Shown here: one piece after another, positions 9,217-20,195 of the stretch | Layout of the letters: each line of letters opens with the position of its first letter | How positions within the stretch are numbered: the stretch's first letter is position 1 | Assembly (NCBI GenBank): GCA_001574975.1 | Contig: KQ965896.1 | Span: 1-45,848, forward strand | Source of the DNA: Gonapodya prolifera JEL478 | Taxonomy: Eukaryota > Monoblepharomycota > Monoblepharidomycetes > Monoblepharidales > Gonapodyaceae | DNA: 45,848 nt | Direction: 5' to 3' | The notes under the pieces: model-generated | Databases searched by the model: none | What the model saw: the letters and a program-made list of their open reading frames with translations, nothing else | Told to the model about the DNA's origin: nothing | Program-made: the position numbers and the translations under genes

Positions 9217-12200
9217 ATGGAGCTGGACGGAGGAGCAGGAGAGTCCGCTTACTCGGTGCGGTATCCCGTCGCAGATGGACGTCGGGGAAAGGACAGAAAC
9301 TACATCAAGACGACCATATACTCGGCCGTTTCCTTCGTCCCGCTCAACTTGGTCGTGCAGGTGCGTCGTCGATCGTCTCTTCTTGCCCTGATTGGCCATG
9401 CTTATCCCAATCGCTCTTGGTGGTCTTTCTGCTACTGTATATCGTAATCCATGTTACATACCTCGTCACCTTTCCTACTCCATCCTCGTAATCCCATTAC
9501 ACAAACATCATCACCTTTGCCTCGACGATGGTCTCGTCCTGCTGGAATTGCCGTGATTGGCTCGTCTTCATCCCCTTGGTGTTCGTCCAAATCCGGAACG
9601 GTTCTGTCACTGTATATCGAAATCCACAATACCTCCTCCACCTCCAATCTCCACCCCTCCCACCCCCCGCCCCCTCACGACACCGTGGCCCAGTTCGGCC
9701 AAGTATACAACCTCTACTTCCTCCTCGGCGCTCTCTCCACATTCGGCGGCGATGCATCGCTTTCAAAAGAGACCGCGCTGCTGCCCTTGGTCTTTGTGGT
9801 TATCATTACCATGATTAAGGATGGGATTGAAGACTACGTGAGTAGTGAAGGGATTGGGGGGGAGGGGGGCGGGGGGGGCGGGGGGGGCGGGTATGAGCCT
9901 GAGGCCTAGGCGTGCAAGCGCTGACCGAGGCGCCTTTCCCACGCGGAGCGTGTTACTGCGTCGAAGGCGATTATCCCAAGCGGATACTCTCGCGGAGCTT
10001 GCAAAATAACCAAGCACCCAGCGTTGGCCGAGGAGTCGGCTGAACGCGAAGCAGCACTTGTGCAGAGCGCGCGACGGAGCGCATCGTGTCGTCGGTCGGA
10101 GGCGAAAATGCAAATGCACTGCGGAGCGGACCGGAATACCCTCGAAAACTCTGGCACCGTCTTCTTCCAACCGCCTTAATCTCACCCTGGTCCATCCACA
10201 CCCACCACCCACAACCGACCACCCGCCACCCGCCACCCGCCACCACACCCACCATCCAGCGCCGCTACATGGACGACTCGCACGCCAACGCCACACCGTA
10301 CACCATGGTTGCCGGTTCGACGCTCGAGCAGATCCAGAGCAGGCATTTGGCGCCCGGTGATGTTGTGAGTGTGGGATTGTCTTTGCTCGTGTCCTTTTTT
10401 GCGTTTTGGTCTTTTGATTGGAAGAATGGATTGTGACTGACCAGCTTCCCCGCCCACCCCTGCGTGTCACATCGTTTACAGTGTATGATCCACAAGGGCG
10501 AAAAGTTCCCCGCCGACATGGTCCTGCTTTCGAGCGCGATCGATGACGGGACGTGTTTCATCGAAACGTCGGATTTAGATGGGTGAGTGCTGTGTGCTGC
10601 GGGGTTATAGAAAGCGGGGACAAGAGAGAGAGCGAGAGAGAGGGAGGAGGAGGCCACCAAACCAACCACCCCTCCCATACCCACCCCCCCACCCCCACTC
10701 CAGCGAAACCAACCTCAAACGCCGCACCGCCCACCCCGTCCTCGCACCCCTGCAAGACCTCGAAGAAATCGTCGCCCTCCACGGCACGGTGCGCTGCCCA
10801 CTTCCCAACGACAACATCAACGACTTTGACGGCACGATCCACGTTGACCTCGATCTCGACGTGGGGGCGTTGCAGGAAAGGGCGTTCGCGAGGGACGAGG
10901 ACGAGGACGAGGGTGTGGATGTGAGGGTGTCTACGGGACAGACCCCGGCGGCCATGGTGGCAGGGTCGGGTGGGGTTGGAGTGGGAGTTGAATTGGCAGT
11001 GGGAACGGGGACACGGACAAAGCAGCTCTACCCAGTCTCGGTCGCGCAGTTCCTCCCCCGCGGTGCCGTCCTGCGCAACACCGAGTACGTGTTTGGCGTG
11101 GTCGTGTATACGGGACGAGATACCAAGATTATGCGGGTGAGCGGAGTTGATCGCTCTTTCTCAGGAGACGTAAACGCTCACGATCAACGTACCCTTTACC
11201 CCACGTAACCCACCCCGTACCCGCAGAACCTCCGCGCATCGCGGCTCAAGTTCTCCACCCTCCACCACAACCTCAGCTACCTCATCGGCGGCGTATTCGT
11301 ATACAACATCTTCCTCCTGCTCTTCTCCGTCGTGAAGCAGATCGAGACCAAACGCGGCTACACGGTCCCCTACGAAACCACAGGTGACCCCACCGTGGGG
11401 CCTTGGTACCTCTGGGACCCCACCAACCCGGCCGCCGACGACTTCCTCAGTGTGGCCGAGGGCGCGTATGCTACCTGGACCGCCCTTCTGACCTGGTTCG
11501 CCATCTACACCTACGTGATACCCATATCGCTGTTTGTCAGTATGGAGATCACACGCGTTTTTCAGACAAGCTTCATGGCGCAGGATATCAAGATGGTCGG
11601 AGTGCGCAAGGAAGACCACACCCTCCCTGCCGGGGCTACCACAACGCATCTCGGTGAAGACGGCGCGCAGGAACTCAGACGCGTGCAGAGCATGGTGTCG
11701 ATGGCGAGTGAGCGGCCTAGACGCTTGAGCACTCGGCCGCCGGCATCTATGAACCTCGGTGCCGACCCGGCGTCCGACGGACCTGCAACGGCGGCGGAAT
11801 GGTCTCGACGGCGCATGAGCATGAGTGTGAGCACGAGCACGCGGCTTCCGTCCGCCATGAGTTTGCCTGAACACAGCCGCGGCTCTGAAGAGTCTGCCGC
11901 CGGAGCGAGCGGGACGTTGGGCCGGCCGCGGCCTGTGTCTATTCTTTTGCAGAGGAAGCAGTCGCAAAAGTCTCAGCAGCACCTGCCACCGACACCCACC
12001 GAATCGGCGCAGTTTCTGTTTGATATGGGTGCACCTGCGCGGCTGTCATTGGACGGATCGGCCAGGCCGACAAGGCCGCTGTCGTTTTACGAGTTTCACC
12101 CGCCGTCGAAGCTCAGTGTCAGCGGTGGTGGTCCTGGACCGGGGATGCCCCCGCCCGTGAGCCGACTCGCATCACAGTCCGCCGTCAGCGTCTCCACAAC

Positions 12201-15065
12201 ACGGTCGCAAAGCTTCGGCGGGTCGCTCGTGTCTGCATCCAAACGGCGCCGCAGCGCGATGCTACTGAGCGCCCGACTCCGCTCCGGATCCATCGTGGAC
12301 CGCTCCCCGCCCGTCCTTGTGCCCATGAAGGCGCAAAACAATAACCTCACCGAGGAACTCGGGTGCGTGGAGTACTTGTTCTCGGACAAGACGGGCACGC
12401 TGACGCAGAACGAGATGAGGATGGCAAAGTGGTGGGTCGCGGGCGAGACTCTGGACGAGCTCAAGCACCCCAAGGCGCTTTTGCGGAGAGTGACAGCGAT
12501 GGACACGCAGCTTTCGCAGAGAGCAAAGGAAGACGTCATCTCGTACATGCGTGCGCTCGTTCTCGCGCACGAGGTTATACCGTCGGTCGACGATGCGACG
12601 GGCGACCTCGTGTACGAGTCGCAGTCGCCCGACGAAACCGCTATCCTCGAGGGTCTTAGAGCCAACGGGATATGTCTCGTCGGACGGACCAGGTCGCTCC
12701 TCTCGGTAAGCATTTCGGAGTTGGCGGTAGAACAGGATTACGAGCTGCTCCTGATGCTCGAGTTCAACTCTGATCGGAAACGAATGAGCGTCGTGGTGCG
12801 CCACCCGCCGCCAAAGGGGGCTCCCGCGGGCGCCAAGGGGGCCATCGTCTTGTACTGCAAGGGTGCGGACAGTGTACTCCTGGGGCGGCTCTCTCGCGAC
12901 CCCAATGTCAACGATCCGGTGCTCGTTGCGTCCGCCGAGACCAACCTTGCCGCATTTGGCTCCGAGGGGCTGCGGACGCTGGTTGTCGCCTCAAAGCAGG
13001 TGTCGGAAGATGAGTGGACGAGGCTGGAGGAGTCGTACGATGACGCGATCGTGTCCTTGGAAGATCGAGAGCAGAAGATAGACGCCGTGTTTGAGAAGGC
13101 GGAAACGGAACTCAAGTTGCTTGGGCTGACGGCGATTGAAGACAGGTTGCAGGATGAAGTTCCGGATACTATAGACTTCTTGCTCAAGGTCCGTAAAGTT
13201 TCTTTCTGCCCATCATCTTTTACCTACCGTGTTTACCGTATTAGGCCAACATCCGAGTTTGGGTTCTCACCGGAGATAAACAGGAAACCGCTGTTAATAT
13301 CGGAATGTCGTCACGACTTCTGAATCAAGACATGAATCTCTACATTGTCAACGGTCACTCCGAGTCTGAAGTCATGTCGCAACTTCAGGAAGCCATTCGG
13401 CAGCTCCAAGACCGTGACGAGTGGGGTGTGGATCACCTTCCGCCTCCAAGTGACAACAGATACCCTACCCTTGAATTCGGCTTACATCGCCTGAGGTCGT
13501 TATTCCCAAGCAAACGCTCTGCGCATGGAGACTCGTTGACCAACCTTACCGAAAAGTGGCGCAAGAATGGCCTTGTAGTCACCGGCGACGCTCTCCACAC
13601 GATCTTCGCAGCTTGGTCTTCGAGTAATGTGTCCTCGGCGACATTGCGGAGATGGCAGGATACCAGAAGTGCCGGTAAAACTCTCCCATCAAAAATGTCC
13701 GCGATGCTGTCGAACGCTCAGCGCTGGATAGACCAAAATTTATCACGAGGGGCTTCAAGCAAACAAATAGGAGTGAGCAGCGAGCTAACGCAACTTCAGC
13801 GACTATTTTTGGAGCTCGGGACCAGATGTAACTCGGTAGGTTATGACAGTGCAAGCGCCTGGCAACTAATTTGTTGATACGAATTCGTTGCACCAGGTAC
13901 TATGCTGTCGCGTGACTCCTCTGCAGAAAGCTCAAGTCGTTACCTTGGTTCGTACACACCTGCGAAAGGTCACGCTAGCAATCGGCGACGGCGCCAACGA
14001 TGTGACTATGATTCAAGCAGCTCATGTTGGCATCGGTATTATGGGACGCGAGGGAGCCCAAGCTGTACGCGCCGCGGACTTCTCGTTCTTGGAGTTCCGC
14101 TTTCTCCGACGTCTCCTTGCCGTGCATGGGCGTTATAATCTCATGCGCATGTCTAAGCTCATATATTTGAGCTTTTATAAGAACATTGCGCTGGTTACAA
14201 TGCTGTGGATCTACGGATTCTGGTCCATGTGGACAGGCATTGTAAGTTACCCCTTTTGCATTCTTACCGTTCAACGTGGGTATTTAGCCCATGCTTCCCG
14301 TTGTTGTGGACGTCTTTAGAATCCATACGACGAGTTCTTCCTCCTTGCTTACAATGTCGCCCTTGTTTCTCTTTCCCCTATTATAATTTCTATATTTGAG
14401 CAGGATGTTGGTCAGGAAAAGGTGGAACAGTATCCAGAAGCATACCGAGAAGTACAAGCAGGAGTCTACATGAACTTTCAAACAGGATTTGTTTACATCT
14501 TGGAATCTTTGTGGGTTTGCATTGGTGAGTTTTAGAGTCTACCGCCATTTTGTGCCTTTGAAGCGATTCCAACACAATTATGCGCTCCTAAGCGATATTC
14601 CTGGGATCTCTTGCCCTGGTTGGCGATGGAGACATCGGTCCGAATGGCCAGACGGTTGGATTCTACAATTTTATTTGGTTCTTGAGCGCTGGTATTTTCA
14701 TAACGGTCACAGTCAAGTTTGGGCTCGTCACTCGTCATTGGACGATCATGCACGTTGGGGCAATTGCAATTTCGGTACTCTTGTTTATCCTCGCCGTTTA
14801 CTTGAGTGTGGGACTGAAGTACGTGGACATGAGCTCCCCTGGCGATCTTTGCACCATCCCGGCATTCTACTTTTTCCTGCCATTGGTTCCCTTCGCGGTC
14901 CAACTTCCATCGATGGTTGGCTCTATCCTACGAGACAGTACAGTTGGTGATGTTCCTGATTACGTAATACTGCGCGAGGAAGCATACGTGGAACGATTGG
15001 AGATGAAACGTGGGATCAGCGGTCGGACGTCCGTCTTTGAAGGAGGGAATTCCGGTCTTGCGTGA
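9217..15065 (+). CDS. P4-type ATPase (phospholipid flippase)
   Basis: Predicted membrane pump that uses ATP to move phospholipids to the cytosolic leaflet. Exons: 9217-9360, 9694-9837, 10260-10364, 10482-10582, 10704-11136, 11227-13188, 13245-13835, 13897-14241, 14320-14524, 14593-15065; 1,500 aa with all phases consistent. Seen: P4 hallmark DGETNLK (split by an intron) in place of TGES; phosphorylation motif [10 protein letters not shown] (Asp about 696); nucleotide-binding [20 protein letters not shown]; hinge [11 protein letters not shown]; and hydrophobic C-terminal helices. Odd: about 245 Ser/Arg/Pro-rich residues (about 434-678) are inserted between the QDIKM segment after TM4 and NNLTEELG. 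Introns 1 and 2 are long (333 and 422 bp); the others are 56-117 bp. The ATG at 9217 is the first convincing Met; a further upstream exon is possible. Confidence 0.93.
9838..10259 (+). other. Long G-rich intron 2 of the flippase
   Basis: Starts GTGAGTAG and ends CCATCCAG. Between 9856 and 9890 the coding strand has four or more runs of 4-8 G separated by single A or C, and the 3' part is a (CCACC)-like polypyrimidine tract. The intron is several times longer than the later introns of this gene. No separate gene was recognised inside it. Confidence 0.7.
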
Positions 15066-15694
15066 AAGCACACGATTTTGGACATTGATACTGTACATAG
15101 GCATTTTCTACGCTTGTTACTTGTTCTTAGAAACCTATCACTTAGACTGTTATTGCTTTGATTTACAATTGAGATTTACGAGACGAAAATGAAGCAACAG
15201 TACTTCCAATGAACAATGTTCGAGTCTCGAATCGAAACGTCAGCACAAACTAAATCTATTCCAAGTCAAAAGGCGCTTGTACAAATATATATGTAACCGA
15301 TCACTAATCGTCAGACGTTTGATTCACATTGAACGCCAAAAAGCAGCCAGACCACATGCTCCCTTCAAGTCAAATCCCGTTACTACACCACCTTGCATTG
15401 CCCTGCTGGTTAAATTTGAGTGTTCACCTCCTGCATCTTCCCCACAGCCATCGCCGAAAACTATAGAAAAGTACTACCACGACGCACCAACGTTGGATGC
15501 AACGTCTTCATGTGTCCAGAACACGCCACAGGTCGAGAATGCCGCTGTCTCGTTTTCATCATCAAAAAGAGGTATCACGCGGGACCTCGGAGGGCGGCGC
15601 ATCTCGAGGTCCAACTCCGTGAGCGCGTCATCCACCTCCACGACATCGTTCCGTTCCACTGTTCTCGATCGCGAACTCCGGGGTGGTCTTGTCG
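15066..15694. other. Intergenic between convergent flippase and F-box gene
   Basis: No gene recognised. The part after 15280 keeps open frames on both strands (for example 15474-15797 minus), but none has a recognisable domain or splice structure. It may include 3' UTRs of the two convergent genes. Confidence 0.4.
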
Positions 15695-17006
15695 CTACGT
15701 GACCAATTGCTTGGTGGGCGGGAGATCCTTCGCGCACACGAACAAGTTCAACCCAGCCACCCGCAAGCCTGTTTTCAACGTCCCCTCGAAAGCCCATATG
15801 TTGAAACGAGCTATAGCGTGATGGACGGCCAGGTGGCGCGATTTGGGACGAGAAGAACAGGTCGATTCCTCGACGACAGGTGAAGTGTGTCTGGGACGAT
15901 CAAAAGCCCTCCAGTGCTGTCCCACCCCATTGCTGGCGCGATGGCAATCCATTCGCCTGGCTCTGTAGACATGTAGACAAATTGCGAGTCGAATTCGAGG
16001 GAGTGAAGGCGTTTTCGCCGTGCGAGAAGGTGAAGCGGACTGGCTCGCACGCACGTATAGCTCGCGTGCCGTCGTCGTCGGGAGAGAAAACTTGTTCGGG
16101 CGTTGTGTTGATGTAGCGAGGGAGATGGGGTCGGTTAGTGTGGACATGTGGAGGAGAGAAGAGGCGACACGGTCGTGCTGCGAAATGTTGTCGGGTGGGG
16201 GGATCCAACACTCAATCTCCACTCGAACGTTGGTAAGATTCATAGCGTAAGAGGAAAACGAGATGTGAAAGAGGGGGAGGTGGATGCCTGGAGGGACATG
16301 GTCGAGGGTGGCATGAAGCTTTGGTTCGAGTTATGTGTTGTTTTTGCGTGGGAGTGGAAGTTAGAAACGGTCAGAGAAACAAAGCACAATAGAAAACGCA
16401 ACGGTGAGAAAATGATTCGGTTGGCGGAGCGAGATGCTCGTTCACCTCCAACCACCAAACATCACGGAGTGTCGCCGCACCCCCAGTGGGTGACCTGGAG
16501 TCTTGTTCCAGGAACCAGTGCCCCGTATCGAGCTGAGCGATTGCAAAGGGTGTGATTGGACTAAGGAGGGCCGCTGTGTGGATTGGTGCTGTCGATAGTT
16601 CGTTCAGCATACGTGGTGGATATATATTGTCGTCAAACGACGCGCAAGAACTCACATTTCAGCTTGTACACGTCTTTCGTACGTCTTCTAATTCCCGTTT
16701 CGGCTTGAAATCTGGCGTCTGCTGGACCCTCTCTTCCGGATTCCATAAGCAATTTTCCGCATCGTCGCGAACCCCGCCCCATCCACAGCTCCTCATCGTC
16801 CAAAAGTGCAGCAGTGCGGCGACATGTCAAGGCGACGCGGAGAAGTGATGGATCGGTCGGAATGAAGGTAAATAGGCGCAGAAGGAGCTCGTCCTATGAG
16901 AGAGGGTGTTTGCGTGTTACATGAACGGAAGAGGGACAGAGAAAAGGAGGTTTCCCACACGACAGAGCGATTCCGTACTCACGGGAAGATCGAGCAAAGA
17001 CGCCAT
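15695..17006 (-). CDS. F-box protein with PP2-like C-terminal domain
   Basis: Exon 1 is tiny (17006-16983, MASLLDLP) and joins exon 2 (16893-16656) to give LPDELLLRLFTFIP...CRR, a classic F-box, the Skp1-binding module of SCF ubiquitin ligases. Exon 3 (16588-16446) has AQLDTGHWFLEQDSR and LRDVWWLEV. Exon 4 starts near 16336 (LHATLDHVPPGIHLP, then NVRVEIECW). This order resembles the PP2 beta-sandwich (phloem-lectin-like) that follows F-boxes in plant proteins; EPGEWIAI (about 15960) and WAFEGTLKTGLRVAG (near 15790) would be its later strands. A 65-bp intron (donor C|GTGTCG, acceptor CAAG|TTTTC) may extend exon 4, but the last third moves between three frames, suggesting missed introns or frameshifts. 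The F-box is confident; PP2 is inferred by pattern. Confidence 0.62.
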
Positions 17007-17150
17007 TCGCGTGTTTCGGAAAGTGAGGGGTTCTTCATTGGATGTAGTTTAGCCGAGCGTGAATACTGTAATAGCAGAAATATTCGCCGGCCAAAATCTG
17101 TTGTTGGCTATTGCTGAGGTTACCTGGACTTTACATTACGCTCAACCTAT

Positions 17151-19650
17151 TCACGCGCAACTGAAAGATGTAATGGAATACTCTTGGTTGCACCCGGACG
17201 AGCAAAACTCGGTCCCGTTGCCACACCATCCATAAATACTGCAACACTGTCCGTAGTTGGGGCAGCGGTACCCGCCACGATCAGCCCCGCAGCGGCCGTC
17301 CGGAGATATGGGTGGCTGTGTGACGTCAACTGAGTGGAGGTGGTCTGCAAACCGTGTCCAAGTTTTTCAAGTTCCAGGCGCGAGAGCGTGACAGCGTGAG
17401 TACCGCAACACGCGAACGCTTATACAACACAGAATCAGGATCAACTCACCTTCCTGAAACAGGTCGTTCTCAGTCTTCCTGTACCTGCTGTATGTCTTGA
17501 GATCACTGTCCTTCACGTCCGTGGAGCTTCCATTGGGTCCGAACAGCTGAATTCTGCGCTCTGGCAGCGAATACGCAGGCCACGCTGCATCCGTCGTGGA
17601 GGTGTTGATGCCGTGGTTGGGGTTGCCGTGGATCACGAAGTTAGTCCACCGGGGTGGCCATCGCGAGGGACGTGCGTTTGTCGGTTTTGGAGGTGCTTGG
17701 GATGAGGAACCTGTTACAGCCTGCTGCGGTATCAGCTGCACTGGGATTGAGGCCACAACCAAGACAGACGAGGTTACACGAACTGCTGTTCTGCGCCATG
17801 CGTTACTCCCAGATAGTGGCGTCTGTGACATTAAACCCGGTAGTGTTGATATTGAATCGGTCTGTTGTGGTTTGAGAATCGTTGATTGTCATACTGAAAT
17901 TAAATCGTAAGAAGCAACTCACACTTGTACACTGTTGTGCCAGCATTTGAAGCAGACTCCGCGAAATGGCGATCATTTGAATAGAACTAGCGCAGAGGAT
18001 GATGCCATAAGTCACAACACGCCATATCATTGCATCTGAAGTTCCCAGGATGCTCACAATATAGTCCCCAATGCGCTCTGCGGCGGCATCGAACTCTTTC
18101 AGAGGGTCGCCCCTGCTCCCTTGAAAGTAAAGATCCAAGACTCGTTGGCTCCAGTCGGGTGACGATGTGCCGTTGACGAATGTTTGCATGGTGACGTAGT
18201 CTTTCCCGTAAAAGTAAGCGAAGGCCGGTGCCTGTGGAACTCAGTCAATTTACTGGCGTTAGCAAGTGGAGACTGTGAGCTCTCACCTTCATTCTCGTTT
18301 TCGCCGATTATTACTGCCCGACTGACAGATGCAATCACTCAGTCAACTGAAATCAATCATGTTATAAATTTCCACTCACATGCTGGAGTGGATCTTGTTC
18401 TCCTTCAATAACTGCCAATAATTTGCCGAAATTGTGACTCCGCCGATAGTTGGCAGCCCAGGCGACTTCTGAAGAGAAAACAATAGATATCAGTGTGGGA
18501 GGTAATTGCGACCTGCTTGGGTTTGACCGCACGCCGAGCGGCCCAAATGCAATGTGGTACGGACGATATATGAATGCAGTGTGAGCTTTGTGGATTGAAT
18601 AGTGCCTGTGTCTGAGCGTCGTAGTGTGTGATTCTGTGTGGACTATGAGTTGATTCTTGAGTGACGAGTATCTATACTTGGCTTAGCTTGACGTCTATTT
18701 AGCTGTGGGCCGGGAGACAGTGGAAGAAGGGAATACACCGGTTTGTGTGAACGGAGGCGAAGCCCGACCACCAAAGCCACGCGGGCCGAGGACCGTTTTG
18801 GGAACGAGTTGGGTGATAGCTGCTGCGCGTTTCTGCCGGATTGATAGCGTCTATTGCGACTGCTGAGTTTACATTCGACTGCGTTCTTTCTATCGGCGGA
18901 CTTGATCATCATATCACCCGCCGAGGCCCACCAGCGACATCCCCTTGATTATTGAGTTGTCCGTGGGTCAATTGGACTTGCGACATCAGTCCGCTGGACG
19001 TAATCCAAATCGATCTCTCCAAATTTGGAAGATGGATAAACCACACTCACGATTGCAAAGGCGGCCAACTTTGTCATCTCCGGTTCCGATATGTTTCTGA
19101 GGGCCGCAAGGCGCTCTGCTGGTGTAAGCTTCGGATCTGTGATGTTGAAGGCCTTGAGCGCGTTATTGTACTGTCCGTTCACACTGAAGTCGCTGTCAGG
19201 CTGAAAAACCCCGCAAAAAGTGTGAGATTGCGAACCATTCAATTCGCAAAAGCTTTTGGAAACTTACCTTTTGTCCGTCGAGTGAGCCTGGTCCTCCAGA
19301 TTCCATTATGATCTGGTGGAACAGATCCTTCGCTTGAAGTATAAATGCAAGCCATCCGACAGAAATTCTGCGTGAGCGACATGAACGTCATTTAAGGTCG
19401 TGGCTGAGCGACAGAAGGAAGGGATTGCTCCGAACGGATGATCTAGCGCTCTCTCCGAATACCGTCACTTGCGATGGGTTTCCACCAAAAGCGGCGATGT
19501 TAGCCTGGCTGGAAGTGCGCGATATAAGAGTCCAATCTTAGCTTTTTGACCAGCTACCGGTAGGCAAACACCCACCTGGACCCATTTTAGGGCTGCGATC
19601 TGATCTTGAAAGCCAAAGTTGAAACCATCTTCTCCGGCTGAGTGTGGAAA
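17151..19650 (-). pseudogene. Carboxylesterase-CBM18 copy C, pseudogene
   Basis: Retains counterparts of exons 7 to 17 of copy D. The last exon (17344-17151) encodes an intact eight-Cys CBM18 ending SFSCA-stop. Breaks: seven bases are missing in exon 15 (about 17820, just before the catalytic-His segment), shifting the frame. One extra C in exon 16 (about 17657) gives a TAA soon after. A 48-bp in-frame deletion in exon 13 removes about 16 residues after GTSSP. The intron between exons 10 and 11 is swollen to about 570 bp (18475-19045). Exons 1-6 are not recognisable above 19650. Not expected to make an active enzyme. Confidence 0.82.
18475..19045. other. Inserted sequence inside an intron of copy C
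   Basis: The same intron is 76 bp in copies B and D, so roughly 500 bp has been added here. No terminal inverted repeat, LTR or recognisable protein was seen. Minus-strand frame 18912-18643 is open but has no known motif. Confidence 0.5.
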
Positions 19651-20195
19651 GAGTAGTATTTGATGTTACTCTAAAAGGTGCCGCTGTCAGCGCTATCTCC
19701 CGATTAGTTACTCCGCTCGTTCCATCCCAGCGACTGTCCGTGATAAATCTATTCTGCTCAAACACAGCCTGGTAAAAGTGCCCTAGCATTATGTCAAACA
19801 CACATCGACTGATGTTTCCAGTCAGCCCGCATATGGCGTTGCGCCAAGAGTTCTCACGATGTTGCAGCGGGAAAGTAAACAGCCCGGAGGCACGGGACAA
19901 CTCAGAGCCAATCGCATTTTTTGGCTGCTCCAAACTGAAGTGGGATCAATGAATTTAAGGAGGACCCTGGTCTACGCAAACTTAACTTCCTGCAGTTGTA
20001 ATTATGTGGCACTTACCTGATCCAATCGGGATCCTAACAGGCAATTGACGTGATTCGCGAAACCTACCCAAATGAGAAGAGACATGGTAGAGATTCATGA
20101 CTCTCTCTAAAACATGCCTACGTTTTCGTTCTTTGAATCGTTAAAATTAGTCTTTCCCTATTTAATATTTTACAATTTCTGCAGCTGATCCGTTT

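Noticed and set aside
9763-10470. 235-residue minus-strand ORF over flippase introns
   Set aside because: It crosses G-tracts and flippase exons 2 and 3 in antisense; composition alone explains the open frame.
11161-11982. 273-residue minus-strand ORF opposite the flippase
   Set aside because: It is a high-GC antisense shadow of the large flippase exon, whose motifs and splice phases are secure.
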